Assembly (NCBI GenBank): GCA_050084985.1
Contig: JBITNC010000001.1
Location: forward strand, 57,660,001-57,724,000
Length of the DNA stretch: 64,000 nt
Origin: Nageia nagi
Taxonomy: Eukaryota > Pinophyta
Direction: 5' to 3'
Positions 12,388 to 23,420 of the stretch are shown one piece after another. The notes beneath the pieces were generated by a model. That model did no database searches. It saw only the letters and a list, made by a program, of their open reading frames with translations, and was not told where the DNA came from. A program made the translations under genes and the position numbers. How positions within the stretch are numbered: the first letter of the stretch is position 1; each line of letters begins with the position of its first letter.

Positions 12388-12862
12388 TGTTGGAATGTAT
12401 AATGCATTATTGTAAAGGTTTGTGTTAATCCTCTTTGTAAATTCATTAATACTTAATGGTATCATTAGATACCTTAAGTATTTAAGTGGATATGATAATG
12501 TAACTTGTTCTACACTTAATGTCATGAGCATACCCTTTAGGTAAAAGGGAGTTGCATGTCATGTCTTGGTACATTGGATAAAAGGGTGATCCAAAGAGGG
12601 ATTTTGGCATATAAATAGAAGGCTCCCTCTTTATGATCATACACTAATTTGTGGAGTAAGATTATGCTATAGGATAGTATTTAGGAGATAAGATTAGGAT
12701 AATTATAAGAGATTTATATTTGTAAATGCTAGTTGGAGGAACCACTTTACATCTTGAGTTATCTTTGTGAGATTATATTATTTGAATTATTTATATGTGA
12801 GTTTGAGCTTTCATGAGATCTTGGTAGTTTAAGGTTGTTTGTCTTATATTTAAATTCCATCA
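12388..12862 (+). repeat. Copia-1 3' LTR
   Basis: TGTTGGAATGTATAATGCAT opens it and CCATCA closes it. It aligns with the 5' LTR along its length, including the TATA box region at 12,609-12,618, with scattered substitutions and a few small gaps. Confidence 0.88.
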
Positions 12863-13865
12863 ATCATATCTATCTCAATCAAGGGGTTAACTAGTCTCTT
12901 TTTGTTGCATTGGCTTTGCAAAATCAATTAGTTCTATTATGATGTGGATGAAATTTTTATCATAAACTTTTAGGTCATCATAATACCAAGATATTATCTT
13001 GAAATAAATACTTACATAACTCTATGATTCATCTTGTTTATTTTAGACTATTCTTCTTCCTAATCTTTAGAATCTTTCTAGGAGCTATCTTTACATCCTA
13101 CAAGGTCTTTTCTTTAATAATCATACCTTTTTCTATTTGCATAACCCTCTTTATCAAAGAGTTTTCGAACTAATGACACCTTTTAGAAGTGAATTATTTT
13201 GTTATTGTAGAATATCTTTCTCCTAGTAAGCTTCCTCCATAGCTTAAGAGTTCTAAAATGAATTACTTCCTGCATGTTGTCATTAAACACATACCAAAGA
13301 TATTCATTATCTAGTATTGATGGATTGTATATTATGTTCACTCCCTTTTGTTTTAAGAGGTGTTTAGTTGGGTTAAAATGTTTTCCTCTTTGAACCAATG
13401 CATCAACTTCCAAATTTTTTGACATAGGGATAACTATATAGGTAATAGCATAGAAAACTTTGAACAAATCCTAGACCTTATTCATGTAAGTTCTTAAATA
13501 ATAGTGTTTAAATGAGAATTTATTAGTTACCTAATTAATTACTAATTTAAAATATCCAAATACCCTAATGCATTGGATGCCCATCTTGATAGCTTATTCC
13601 AATCCTAAGCTTAATGCTTCGTATTTTGTTGCATTATTAGAATAACTATTGTTAAATCAAAATGAAAATTTATTTACTCTAAGGGTGATTTTAAAACTAT
13701 TCTAGCTCTTTCTTCAACTATGGATTTGGGTCCATCAAAGTACATTTCCCAAACTTCATAACCTTTAGGTTGATGTTTGGTCAACACCAATACTAAAGTT
13801 TTTAGCTTAGTGATAACATAGTTATAAGTCTCAACTTCATCTATTGAATTCAAGAAGTTTATAAT
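12863..13865 (-). pseudogene. Gypsy-1 archaeal-type RNase H and start of reverse transcriptase
   Basis: Read on the minus strand from 13,865: EVWEMYFDGPKSIVEERA, then NNATKYEALSLGLE, then MGIQCIRVFGYFKLVINLV (GDS changed to GYF), then IPMSKNLEVDALV. This is the order of the second, archaeal-type RNase H found in plant Tat elements. It is followed by the linker with NPSILDNEYLWYVF, and near 12,870-13,000 by the start of the reverse transcriptase (WYYDDLKVYD, AKPMQQK, VNPLIEID). That last part continues at 4,656 (KEVIKLF) on the far side of the copia insertion. Confidence 0.8.
13861..13865. other. Target-site duplication ATAAT (left)
   Basis: ATAAT directly before the LTR start TGTTGATTAGG; matched by ATAAT directly after the second LTR at 18,962-18,966. 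Five base pairs is the normal length for LTR elements. Confidence 0.9.
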
Positions 13866-15507
13866 TGTTGATTAGGATTGTGTAATATATGCGCTGTGAA
13901 CAATCTTAACCAAAGTAAATCAAGAACAGACTATAGTGACAGTCTGATCTCCGGAGAAGGCCGGTTCCTTATCAATTGGGCGTAGAAAAAGTAACAGGAA
14001 AGGAAATAAAAGAGTAGAGTGCGAGGAATTCAAGCAAAAGGGTTAGGGTAACAGGAAAGAAATAAAAAGAGTAGAGTGCGAGGGATTTAAGCAAAAGGCT
14101 AGGGTAACAGGAAAGGAAATAAAAAGAGTAGAGTACGAGGAATTTAAGCAAAAGGCTTAGGGTAACAAGAGAGAAAGCAAAGGTGGATCACTAGTTCAGC
14201 ACGGGCTTTCACAGTGTGTGAAACCTTGGCCTGAATCTAGTGTAGCAGCTACAGTACAAGTTCTCACTCTCTAATAGTTTCCCAGCTTTACTCTACAATG
14301 TAGCAGACACAGTTATACTAGCAACCCGCAATTATCATTCAGGAAACAAGCCAAGCTACCATGATGTAACCAAATTAAGAATGATAATTACGAGTGCTAG
14401 ACAAGAAAGGTCAAGATGGTATCATATTACTGATAAAAACTACAGGTCTTCGAGAACAAATGTAAAGAGCAATACTAGGCTTTTGACCCTTCTTCCACTT
14501 TATTTTCATATACTTATACTACAGTAATAGCAGTTACAAGATTTGTAGAATAGAAATGTTTACAAAAAGGCTTAAAGATTCCATCCTTCTTTTAACTGAT
14601 ACTACCTACATATGCCACTTGGTAGAATATTACAAAAATGGGGTAGATGCAGATGATACGATTTCTTGATAACTATGATTTGACTTTTTGTTGGCCTCGT
14701 CTCTACATTCTGGAATGCTCTGTTCCTCTCGTTCTGGCTATTTGATCACTCTTTGCTGACCTCATCATCTCTAAGACCCAGTTTCATTCAAAAATGAGAG
14801 CATTGTTCTCTCAGTGATGTCATCTCTATGCTTCCGAAATGCTCTACTCACTTTCTCTGGAACCTAATTTTTTCAACAAATGAGCTTTTATCATTTCATC
14901 TGTGACATCATCATTTCATTTCCAGAATGCTTTACTCACTGACTCTGAGCCTTTTAATTTCCCTTGTTGACCTCATTATCTCGGGACCTGGTTTCATTCA
15001 AAAGTGAGAACGTTGTTCTCTCTGTGATGTCATCTCTATGCTTTCGGAATGCTCTACTCACTTTCTCTGGAACTCAATTTTTTCAACAACTGAGCTTTTA
15101 TCATTTCATTCTGGAATGTTTAATCTACTGACTTTGGCTTTTTTAATCACCCCTTGCTGACCTCATCACTTCTGAAACCTGATCTTTATCGAAACATGAC
15201 TGTCTCATACTCTGCGATGTCATCATTTCATTTCAGAACGCTTTACTTTTGGAACATTTATTTTATAGGGTTCCAGCTTCTTCGATCATTCCTCGTTGAC
15301 CTCATCATCTCTGGGACCTAGTTTTGGGTTAAGGCCTGGCATCACTGACGTCATCTCTTACCTCTGAAATGCTTTACTTTCGGAACACTTAACTTTCAGG
15401 CTCGGCTTCTTTATCTGCTCCAGAAAAACTCCTGGGGTTCTTAAAATGAGCTCATGATTGCAAGTACAGTACACTGAGGCTTTAATAAAGAGTTTATTAT
15501 GTATACA
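13866..15507 (-). repeat. 3' LTR of the gag-only element
   Basis: Plus-strand ends are TGTTGATTAG and GTATACA. It is 1,642 bp against 1,644 bp for the partner LTR. Inside lie three ~57-bp tandem units (from 13,991) and a diverged ~210-bp tandem repeat (about 14,760-15,190). Confidence 0.9.
13991..14186. repeat. ~57-bp tandem units in the LTR
   Basis: GTAACAGGAAAG begins units at 13,991, 14,048 and 14,104, and a partial unit at 14,162. Each contains AAAGAGTAGAGT and AAGCAAAAGG. The same units appear in the other LTR at about 17,443-17,640. Confidence 0.85.
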
Positions 15508-15834
15508 TTATGGCAACCTCTGAGGGAAAATTTTGCCTTTATGAAAGAGGAATTTAGAACCCAGTCTGAAAAAAAAAAATAACACCAAAAATAATACCAA
15601 AGCATTTCACTACTACATAGGGTCCGGAACCACATGGATTCAAATTTTTTTTTTTTTTTTTAAAACAATACTCTCATCCCATTTCAATGCCGAATCTCCT
15701 TCTCTGAAAGTATCCGGATTTGATTTTCGACCATCGAACCACCTTTTACTATCTCATTTCTTCTCTGGAGGTCTTGATATGATTGATTCTGGAGCTCTTT
15801 TGGGGTTCAACTTTTCTTTCTGGAATACCAGAGA
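15508..15834. other. Non-coding part of the gag-only element next to its 3' LTR
   Basis: About 330 bp with two long homopolymer runs (A at 15,570-15,578 and T at 15,647-15,660). No gene is seen. No strong polypurine tract is visible right at the LTR edge on the minus strand. Confidence 0.5.
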
Positions 15835-17169
15835 CTAGGGGTTTTTCCTTGATCTTGTTTCCACAGCAAAACCTCCTATACCCGCTGGTGCAAAATTCCT
15901 CAAGTTCACATCTCGGCTTATGTCGTCAGCTACACTAGGCGGAGGAATGCCCCCACTTCTTGATAAATATTCTTGATATTGATAAATAGGACATGTGGTT
16001 TGTTTGTGAGCATCATTGCAGGCCAAACATAAACTAGAGGCTGACCTGGAAGAGGAAGCTTGGCTTACATCATCATTCAACACATTCTGAGCCTTTTCTA
16101 CAATAGGATAAGGATATCTTCTTGCATCACTTTATCTGCTTAGCATGGTAATCTGGTTTGCCATATTTCTACACAAATTTTGGAGTTCCTGAATCTCCAT
16201 CAATAAAGCTACCCATTGATTCATATTAGGCTGATGAGGGGCTGGTAAGGCCAAGGGAGCTCTAGGGACTAGCAAGGTTGATGGCCACTATTGGATAGGG
16301 GTGGGGATACTGGCCAGTGGTGGAGCCAAACTAATTGCTTGAGGTCTCAAAATTTGCTATTGGGCTGTTATTGGAAAATAAGGCATTAGCATGCGACTTG
16401 GCAATTTTCCAACTGCAATAAGATAGGATTCAGCATATACTGCTTATCTATAGACCTCTGGGAAATTATTTACTTCGGAATTTTGGATTTGCAGAGAGAG
16501 ATCCGGAGGAAAGGCTCTCAGGTAATACATTAAGGCTTGAAATTGCTGAGGCCTGACTAGCATTGGGACTCTTACCCAAGTTTTTTGGAATCTAATATTG
16601 AAATCTGGGATATTTTCTTACTCATATCTTTTGATAGAAGTGAACTATGTTAACAAGGAAAAGGGATCTCCTAATTCATTAAATTACAAGATAAAGGGCT
16701 CTGCCAGTTGAGCCCAAGTAGTTATAGATCCGTTAGGAAGGCCCCTGTACCAATCTAGGACCTTTCCCTTGAAAGATTGAGCCAGTAATCTCACCATGAC
16801 ATCTTCATGCTGGATATTGTGAATCTTAGCTAGGCCAGCTACATCAACACAATGCTCGTAAGCTATTTTCTCTGATGTTGCATCAAACTCCGGAAGGGTT
16901 TTGAAAACATTTGATGGGATGTCATGCAACACCGCCAGGGCTATTGGTACCCCATTGTCCCATTTCAGATAAACATTCTGAGCTGGATTAGCCATTTCAG
17001 GAGAGGTATTTCTAGTATGAAGATTGGATGATTCTAGCTTGGTAAAGGATTTTAGGGAGCTGATACTATTCAGAGACTTGGACTTGATCAGGGTCTTTCT
17101 CTTAGGAGTATCTAACGTTCTAAAATTTGGTGCTTCTTTTGCTGCTCTAGTTTTAGATCTTGTCCACAT
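15835..17169 (-). pseudogene. Gag pseudogene of the non-autonomous element
   Basis: One frame runs from the Met at 17,169 to a stop near 15,835, about 445 codons, with no frameshift but about seven internal stops. All the ones I checked are TAA or TAG and could come from CAA or CAG by one C-to-T change. Features in order: a basic N-terminus (MWTRSKTRAAKE), the capsid core (FDATSEKIAYEHC, HEDVMVRLLAQSFKG, LDWYRGLPNGS, WAQLAEPF), a Pro-rich middle part, and a zinc knuckle CLACNDAHKQTTC (15,991-16,029) with spacing C-X2-C-X3-H-X4-C. The 161 residues before the first stop contain the capsid core. The intact protein would package its own RNA in particles made by a partner element. Confidence 0.87.
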
Positions 17170-17269
17170 AAACTCTAGGTTGCAAAAGAAAATGACAGGT
17201 TCAAAAGAACATATGATATTTACAAATAATTTGCTTTAATACATACCATAGATAGTGCTTCAGCAGAGT

Positions 17270-17317
17270 CGCCAATAAGTTTCTTCGGGTCCCACCGGGC
17301 GTGCCAAAAAGAGATAC
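17270..17317 (-). other. Primer-binding-site region of the gag-only element
   Basis: On the minus strand, just after the 5' LTR, comes TTTTTGGCACGCCCGGTGGG, followed by TTGGCGACTCTGC. TGGCACGCCCGGTGGGACC is the likely primer site. I could not name the tRNA from the sequence alone. The matching place in gypsy-1 (about 21,450-21,527) shows a decayed version of the same block. Confidence 0.6.
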
Positions 17318-18961
17318 TGTTGATTAGGATTGTGTAATATATGCACCATGAACAATCTTAACCAAAGTAAATCAAGAACAGACTATAGTGACAGTCTGAT
17401 CTCCGGAGAAGGCTGGTTCCTTATCAATTGGGTGTAGAAAAAGTAACAGGAAAGGAAATAAAAGAGTAGAGTGTGAGGAATTCAAGCAAAAGGGTTAGGG
17501 TAACAGGAAAGAAATAAAAAGAGTAGAGTGCGAGGGATTTAAGCAAAAGGCTAGGGTAACAGGAAAGGAAATAAAAAGAGTAGAGTACGAGGAATTTAAG
17601 CAAAAGGCTTAGGGTAACAAGAGAGAAAGCAAAGGTGGATCACTAGTTTAGCGCGGGCTTTCACAGTGTGTGAAACCTTGGCCTGAATCTAGTGTAGCAG
17701 CTACGGTACAAGCTCTCACTCTCTAATAGTTTCCTAGCTTTACTCTACCATGTAGTAGACACAGTTATACTAGCAACCTACAATTATCATTCAGGAAACA
17801 AGCCAAGCTACCACGATGTAACCAAATTAAGAATGACAATTACGAGTGCTAGACAAGAAAGGTCAAGATGGTATCATATTATTGATAAAAACTATAGGTC
17901 TTCGAGAATAAATGTAAAGAGCAATACTAGGCTTTCGACCCTTCTTCCACTTTATTTTCATATACTTATACTACAGTAATAGCAGTTACAAGATTTGCAG
18001 AATAGAAACATTTACAAAATAGCTTAAAGATTCCATCCTTCTTTTAACTGATACTACCTACATATGCCACTTGGTAGAATATTACAAAAATGGGGTAGAT
18101 GCAGATGATATGATTTCTTGATAACTATGATCTAACTTTTTACTGGCCTCGTCTCTACATTCTGGAATGCTTTGTTCCTCTCGTTTCGACTATTTGATCA
18201 CTCTTTGCTGACCTCATCATCTCCGGGACCCAGTTTCATTCAAAAATGAGAGCATTGTTCTCTTAGTGATGTCATCTCTATGCTTCCAGAATGCTCTACT
18301 CACTTTCTCTGGAACCCAATTTTTTCAACAACTGAGCTTTTATCATTTCATCTATGACATCATCATTTCATTTTCAGAATGCTTTACTCACTGACTCTGG
18401 GCCTTTTAATTTCCCTTGCTGACCTCATTATCTCCGGGACCTGGTTTCATTCAAAAGTGAGAACGTTGTTCTCTCCGTGACATCATCTCTATGCTTCCGG
18501 AATGCTCTACTCACTTTCTCTGGAACTCAATTTTTTCAACAACTAAGCTTTTATCATTTCATTCTGGAATGTTTAATCTACTGACTCCGACTTTTTTAAT
18601 CACCCCTTGCTGACCTCATCACTTTCGGAACCCGATCTTTACCAAAACGTGACTGTCTCATACTCCGCGATGTCATCATTTCATTTCAGAACGCTTTACT
18701 TCTAGAACATTTATTTTACGGGGTTTTGGCTTCTTCGATCATTCCTCGCTAACCTCATCATCTCTAGGACCCGATTTTGGGTTAAGGCCCGGCATCGTTG
18801 ATGTCATCTCTTACCTCCGAAACGCTTTACTTTCGGAACACTTAACTTTCAAGCTCCAGCTTCTTTATCTACTCCAGAAAAACTCCCGGGGATCTTAAAA
18901 TGAGCTCATGATTGCAAGTACAGTACACCGAGGCTTTAATAAAGAGTTTATTATGTATACA
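17318..18961 (-). repeat. 5' LTR of the gag-only element
   Basis: Plus-strand ends TGTTGATTAG and GTATACA. It aligns end to end with 13,866-15,507 with scattered differences, nearly all transitions, many at CpG (for example GCGCTG against GCACCA). It is followed at once by the right-hand target duplication ATAAT (18,962-18,966). Confidence 0.9.
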
Positions 18962-18966
18962 ATAAT

Positions 18967-19301
18967 GTTTTCATATTTGGTATGCAATTCCTCTATTAGT
19001 CCATCTAGTTTACATACCATGATGTATCTCACATTCACTTGATCCATCTTTTCCAGATGAGAGGGAGCTATAGATTCATTTAGAATTTTTACCTTCCTTT
19101 GTTTGAGTGGGACCATAATATGTGAGTCATTCATAGGTAGATACCCTCCAAAATTAGTTGTGAATTCTCAAGATAGGCAAATTCCAAATAAAAGTAGTAA
19201 ATCAACTACTATTTGGAAAATTAATATATCTAGGAATTTATGTACAACTTCATCCCAACATCCTTAACTACGCCAATGGTCTTCATGTTAGTTCCATCTA
19301 A
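18967..19301 (-). pseudogene. Gypsy-1 spacer between protease and archaeal RNase H
   Basis: The minus strand has an open run (19,134 down into the LTR edge) including MNDSHIMVPLKQRKVKILNE and VCKLDGLIEELHTKY, which continues in sense beyond the nested element at 13,860. This is polyprotein spacer; no domain was recognised. Confidence 0.5.
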
Positions 19302-19660
19302 CTACAACACTCTATTTGAAATTGTTGTACATGCTAGACCCATTATATAAACAATACTTTTGGGCATGATAGCAGTTGAAGCTCCAAAATCTATGAGATA
19401 ATTATGTACTATATGGCCTTCTATTTGTAATGATATATAGAAAGGAGGATGCCTAATTTTTCCCATTATGAGAAAATTAGAAGAAACTTCTAGATTGTAA
19501 TTTGATGAATCTACTCCTTTATTTAGCGACATTATAGCAAATTCGAGGAGATCAATTTGCCCATGGATTTTTAATGCATCAAAAAGATATGGTTTATAAG
19601 GATTCCTTTTGAGTTCTTCTACAATATTATAAGGAGTTAAGGTTGAGGGCATACCTTCCT
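19302..19660 (-). pseudogene. Gypsy-1 aspartic protease remnant
   Basis: A 116-codon open stretch contains HPPFYISLQIEGHIVHNYLI, then DFGASTAIMPKSI, the retropepsin active-site pattern LLDSGAS.N.MP with Ser changed to Phe. It would have cut the gag-pol polyprotein. It lies directly downstream of gag on the minus strand. Confidence 0.82.
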
Positions 19661-21450
19661 TTACTAGTAACTTCTATAATTGTTGGCAAGATTCTCTATG
19701 TGCCTAAGTCCATGATAGAAACTAAAATATTTTGGAAACTTTGTCCCTTTTATCCATGAATTATTGATTCTCTTTGAAACATTCAATTTTACTACTTTTG
19801 GGGGCCTCTTGTGTTTTATATTTAACTAGATATTTTCAAGGCCCCATTGATTTCTATTTTGATGATGCTTATGGGATCTCATTAATGGAAACCTATTTTT
19901 ATGATGAAGCTATGATGACTAGATTTTCTTTGAATGGTATTTTATAAGTTATTCTCTCTATGGAAATGATATCGAATCCTACTAAGGATATGTTAATAAA
20001 AGTAGGTTTTGAAGGTTTATAATTCATGCATTCATAAATGAATCCTACATTTGTTTTCAATTGAGAATAATACTAGTAAGTAGGGAAATATTCCTAAACA
20101 TGAATATCATTGCAATACCTACACCAATTTGGATTTTGAGAAGTTGGGGATTCTAGTGATAGATGAAATCAATCCACTTCCTTTTCAATGTGTAGGGGTA
20201 GTTGTTCTCAAGTCACATATGGGTATCTCCTTTTTTTTCGCACTATTAAATATTTAATTTTTCTTCCCCATGGTAATAACTTGATTACCCATATTATGAA
20301 GCATGGATTTGATTTCAATAATTTCAATTTGCATAGAAATTTCCCCTTGTGTTTGTACAACTTGGGAAGCTGTAAGTAGATTGAGGGGTGCATTAGGCAT
20401 TGAAAGAGCCAACAACATGTTTAGAGCTAGTAGCTGAAGCTAATGACTACTTAATAATACTTTTACTACCTAGGGAGTTATTATTGAAAATAGGAAAGGT
20501 GCCTTGGGTATGTCTATGAGAGGAGGAGTACATGAAGCTTGAAATATTTGATTTTATTTAAGGACCATGAAATATGGAGTTAAAGGTAAAGTTACCCTAG
20601 TTTAGATTTTTCCAATAGTTTGTTGCTACTTTTTAAAACACTAAGAAATTTATTTCTCCAAAAATTTCAATCTTCCAAGTGTATATCTAGTAAAAAATTT
20701 GGTAGAAAGTACACATATATAATAGACATTGGAGATTTTAACTGTGACAAGATTCTAATCCATATTTTTTTGAAATGAATATTACAATCAATAATTACTT
20801 ATTTTTCATGTCATTTGATTGTAATGAAATATGTGATCAAATAGAAATAGTCTCTTAATTCATCAAATTCCTTTATAAAGGGTTCAACTAACTCCCACCA
20901 AATGGTCATAGAGTTGTTTGGAAAATATTTGTATCAGTATAATATATTTCCTTTAAAGTATTAGATAAGCAACTAGATCATCACATCCTCTTGAGTGACA
21001 TTATGTATTTTCCCAATGAAAATCACATCAAGATAATGCTTGTATGCTATTTTTTGGTACCATCATAATCTAGAGGAGACTTTAATGCATTAAATGGAAT
21101 GGATGTTGAATTTTAAAGGTTCAATGGTATTGCTATATTCCATTTTGGATATATTTAGGTTGATTATTACATATTTACCATTGCATTGAATGATGCGAGT
21201 AGTGTTTGAGAAAGGATTTTTTTGAACCAAGATATCAATGAAGTTCTTAGTTCTTCTAATAGCTTTCTTCCTTGATTGATTGAATTTGAAGAACTCAAGA
21301 GGTACTTTGATTGTTATTCCTTAAGATCTTGTAAACATTAAATCAATTATTCTTGGCATAATATTTATCATGCCAATGAGTTATTTCCCAAATTTTATTG
21401 CAATGAAGAATGAGATAAATGAAATAAACTAACCTCATTATTTATGGAGT
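19661..21450 (-). pseudogene. Gypsy-1 gag remnant
   Basis: The capsid core is visible at about 20,870-21,130 on the minus strand: QKIAYKHYLDVIFIGKIHN, EDVMI, YFKGNIL and WWELVEPFIKEFDE. It lines up closely with the gag-only element (EKIAYEHC, KIHN, EDVMVRLLAQSFKG, LAEPF). The knuckle CRYCNDIH is at about 20,085-20,123, with the same C-X2-C-X3-H start; its last Cys is lost. Many stops are present. Confidence 0.75.
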
Positions 21451-21527
21451 TGCCAATTAGATCCTACTAGATCTTATATTTTATAAATTGGTGGGGTATG
21501 TCTCACCATGAATGTTATAAAAGTAAC

Positions 21528-23200
21528 TATTGATTGAGATTGTTTAATATTCATGCACCCATGAATCACAATCAATCAAGCCACTAAGGATGGATTTATT
21601 TTCTCAATTCCACCTCCAAATAAGGTCAATACCTTATTTATTAGGCCAAAGTCACCATAAGGGAAGATTAATTACACTATTATAGTAAAGAGTAGGGTGT
21701 AGGGAGGATAGCCTAAAATCATATAGGAAATTAATTTAAAATGAATATAGTTGACTATCCCAATATCCATTAAGTAAAAAAATAGGAAAGGCATACAAAT
21801 TAATAGCCTAAAATTGTATCACCTCAACTAGCAATCCAATCCAAACATAACATTACTACATACAAACTCAATATTCATCCTTAGCTATGAAGTGCAAAAA
21901 ATTGCATACATAACAATTTAAGCACATACATAGACAAATATTGAGGAAAGATCAAACATGTCATATTTTTATTTAAATAGTAGTATTAGTAACATTGCAG
22001 GGGGAAAACACTTAAATGTTTGATCTCTTTTACATCAATTTTCCTTGTATTTATAGCTTAAATTTACATGAAAATGACTAAACAATCATAAAATTTACTA
22101 CCAAGTATGGATGCATACTGATTACATTGAAGATAACCTTTAAATAAAAATTCAAACTATTACAAAAGAAGTCATATAAAATACTAGAGTCTCCCCTTAA
22201 ACAAAATGCATGGTTTTACTTGATCCACTATCATTCTAAATCCTCTGTCATCTCTTTTATTAAGAGATATTCTAAAATAATATAGTTTTCCCTTCATGCA
22301 AAATGCATGTTTTGTTTGGATCCATAGTTACTCTATATTCTCCCTCACTTGTAACATCTATCTGATACTTTTTGATCATTAATGTTGTTGTAACTACTTC
22401 CTCTATGCTTGAGTTCACTCTAAAAAATGTTGCTAAGTAAAAAAAACTAGTAGTTTAAGCCCTTGCATATCATGTCTACTCTCATACTATAGATTTAGAT
22501 CATTACTTAGGGTCAAAATCATAGTAATTGATGTCATTATCTTTGGATCCTCAAAATGAGTTCAAAAATATCTTTCAAAGTGATGATGACATCATTTCAT
22601 TTATTTCTTCTACCCTTATTACTATTTTCTTTACCAAGTATAATTATTATAGATGATAACATCATTTGAAATATACCTATAAAGACTATTCCTTTTCTTT
22701 CATTGGAGGTTAGTTTATTTGTATGCTGAAACCATTTAAGAAATACTCATGGTAACTATTCCATTTCCTTCATCAATCCCTTTTTACCTAGATGTTTATG
22801 TCATTCATGATATGCATATGAAAGCCATTCCTTTTCCTTCACCAACACCTTTTTTCCTATATATTGATGTAATTCACTAACTACCCCTATATCTAGAGTT
22901 TTTAGAATCCTTCATATGTTTGTCAATAAAAAACTATATGTTAAAATCACCACCCATGAACACTTGATTCTTTCCTTAGAGATTATGTATAAAATTTGGG
23001 TAAGTCATGAATGACATTTATGATTTCAAAATAATGATGTTGGTGGTATAAAATACAAAGTAAGAGAATTACACATGAGAATAAACTTAGGTATATCATA
23101 AATAATAGAGGAAATAAAACATAATGTCATATTCATGCTAGTGTAGTGAGGGCTATGTGACATGTAGTTTGAACTAAAAAGGGTACCAAATTATGTGTCA
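21528..23200 (-). repeat. Gypsy-1 5' LTR (outer end uncertain)
   Basis: The inner end at 21,528 reads TATTGATTGAGATTGTTTAA, close to the gag-only element's TGTTGATTAGGATTGTGTAA, and is preceded by similar primer-site sequence. A minus-strand TATA box CTATAAATA lies at 22,048-22,056. Words such as GATGACATCATTTCATTT (about 22,580) recall the other LTR. The outer end is not defined; I place it near 23,200 by length only. Confidence 0.55.
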
Positions 23201-23420
23201 ACACATGCCTCCCTTTACAAGTTGTAATGAAGTAAATTGAAATTAATGCTTTTAAAGTAAGGAACTTAAGAAGAGAAAAATAAAATTGATTTTTTATTGG
23301 ATATTCATGGAATTAAAAACTTATTGGTGATGTATACTTCCCTCTTTGCATTATTTGTTGATGGAGTGTACAACAAGAAGAAATTGTATAGAAACTATGA
23401 AAACGTATTATGTATTTCGT

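Larger units (their letters stand above)
4657..12862 (+). mobile_element. Copia-1: complete but inactive Ty1/copia retrotransposon nested in gypsy-1
   Basis: Two direct LTRs (4,657-5,136 and 12,388-12,862) begin TGTTGGAATG and end in CA. They enclose a primer-binding site, a very long leader, gag, protease, integrase, reverse transcriptase and RNase H in Ty1/copia order, then a purine tract. All coding domains carry stops, mostly TAA/TAG where Gln or Trp is expected. The LTRs differ by substitutions and small gaps, so the insertion is old. It lies in the opposite orientation to its host gypsy-1. I did not find a clean target duplication (ACTTC before, ATCAT after). Confidence 0.92.
13866..18961 (-). 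mobile_element. Gag-only non-autonomous LTR retrotransposon (TR-GAG type)
   Basis: Two long direct LTRs (13,866-15,507 and 17,318-18,961) enclose only 1.8 kb. The flanks are the 5-bp target duplication ATAAT (13,861-13,865 and 18,962-18,966). The only coding sequence is one gag frame on the minus strand; no protease, polymerase or integrase is present. Such elements are known as TR-GAGs and need enzymes from a partner. The LTR inner end, the gag and the primer-site region all resemble those of the surrounding gypsy-1, so that family is the likely partner. The LTRs differ mainly by transitions, so the insertion is much younger than its host. It is also clearly richer in G and C than its surroundings. 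Confidence 0.9.
2060..23200 (-). mobile_element. Gypsy-1: old Tat-like Ty3/gypsy retrotransposon with two nested insertions
   Basis: Reading the minus strand from high to low coordinates gives a 5' LTR (from ~23,200 down to 21,528), gag, protease, an archaeal-type RNase H, reverse transcriptase, the usual RNase H and integrase. Every domain is recognisable but broken by stops and shifts, so the element is dead. A copia element (4,657-12,862) splits the reverse transcriptase and a gag-only element (13,866-18,961) sits just upstream of the archaeal RNase H. Removing both joins the coding order properly. The 3' LTR was not found and the outer end of the 5' LTR near 23,200 is a rough estimate. 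A second RNase H is a known mark of the Tat lineage; here it precedes the reverse transcriptase. Confidence 0.8.
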
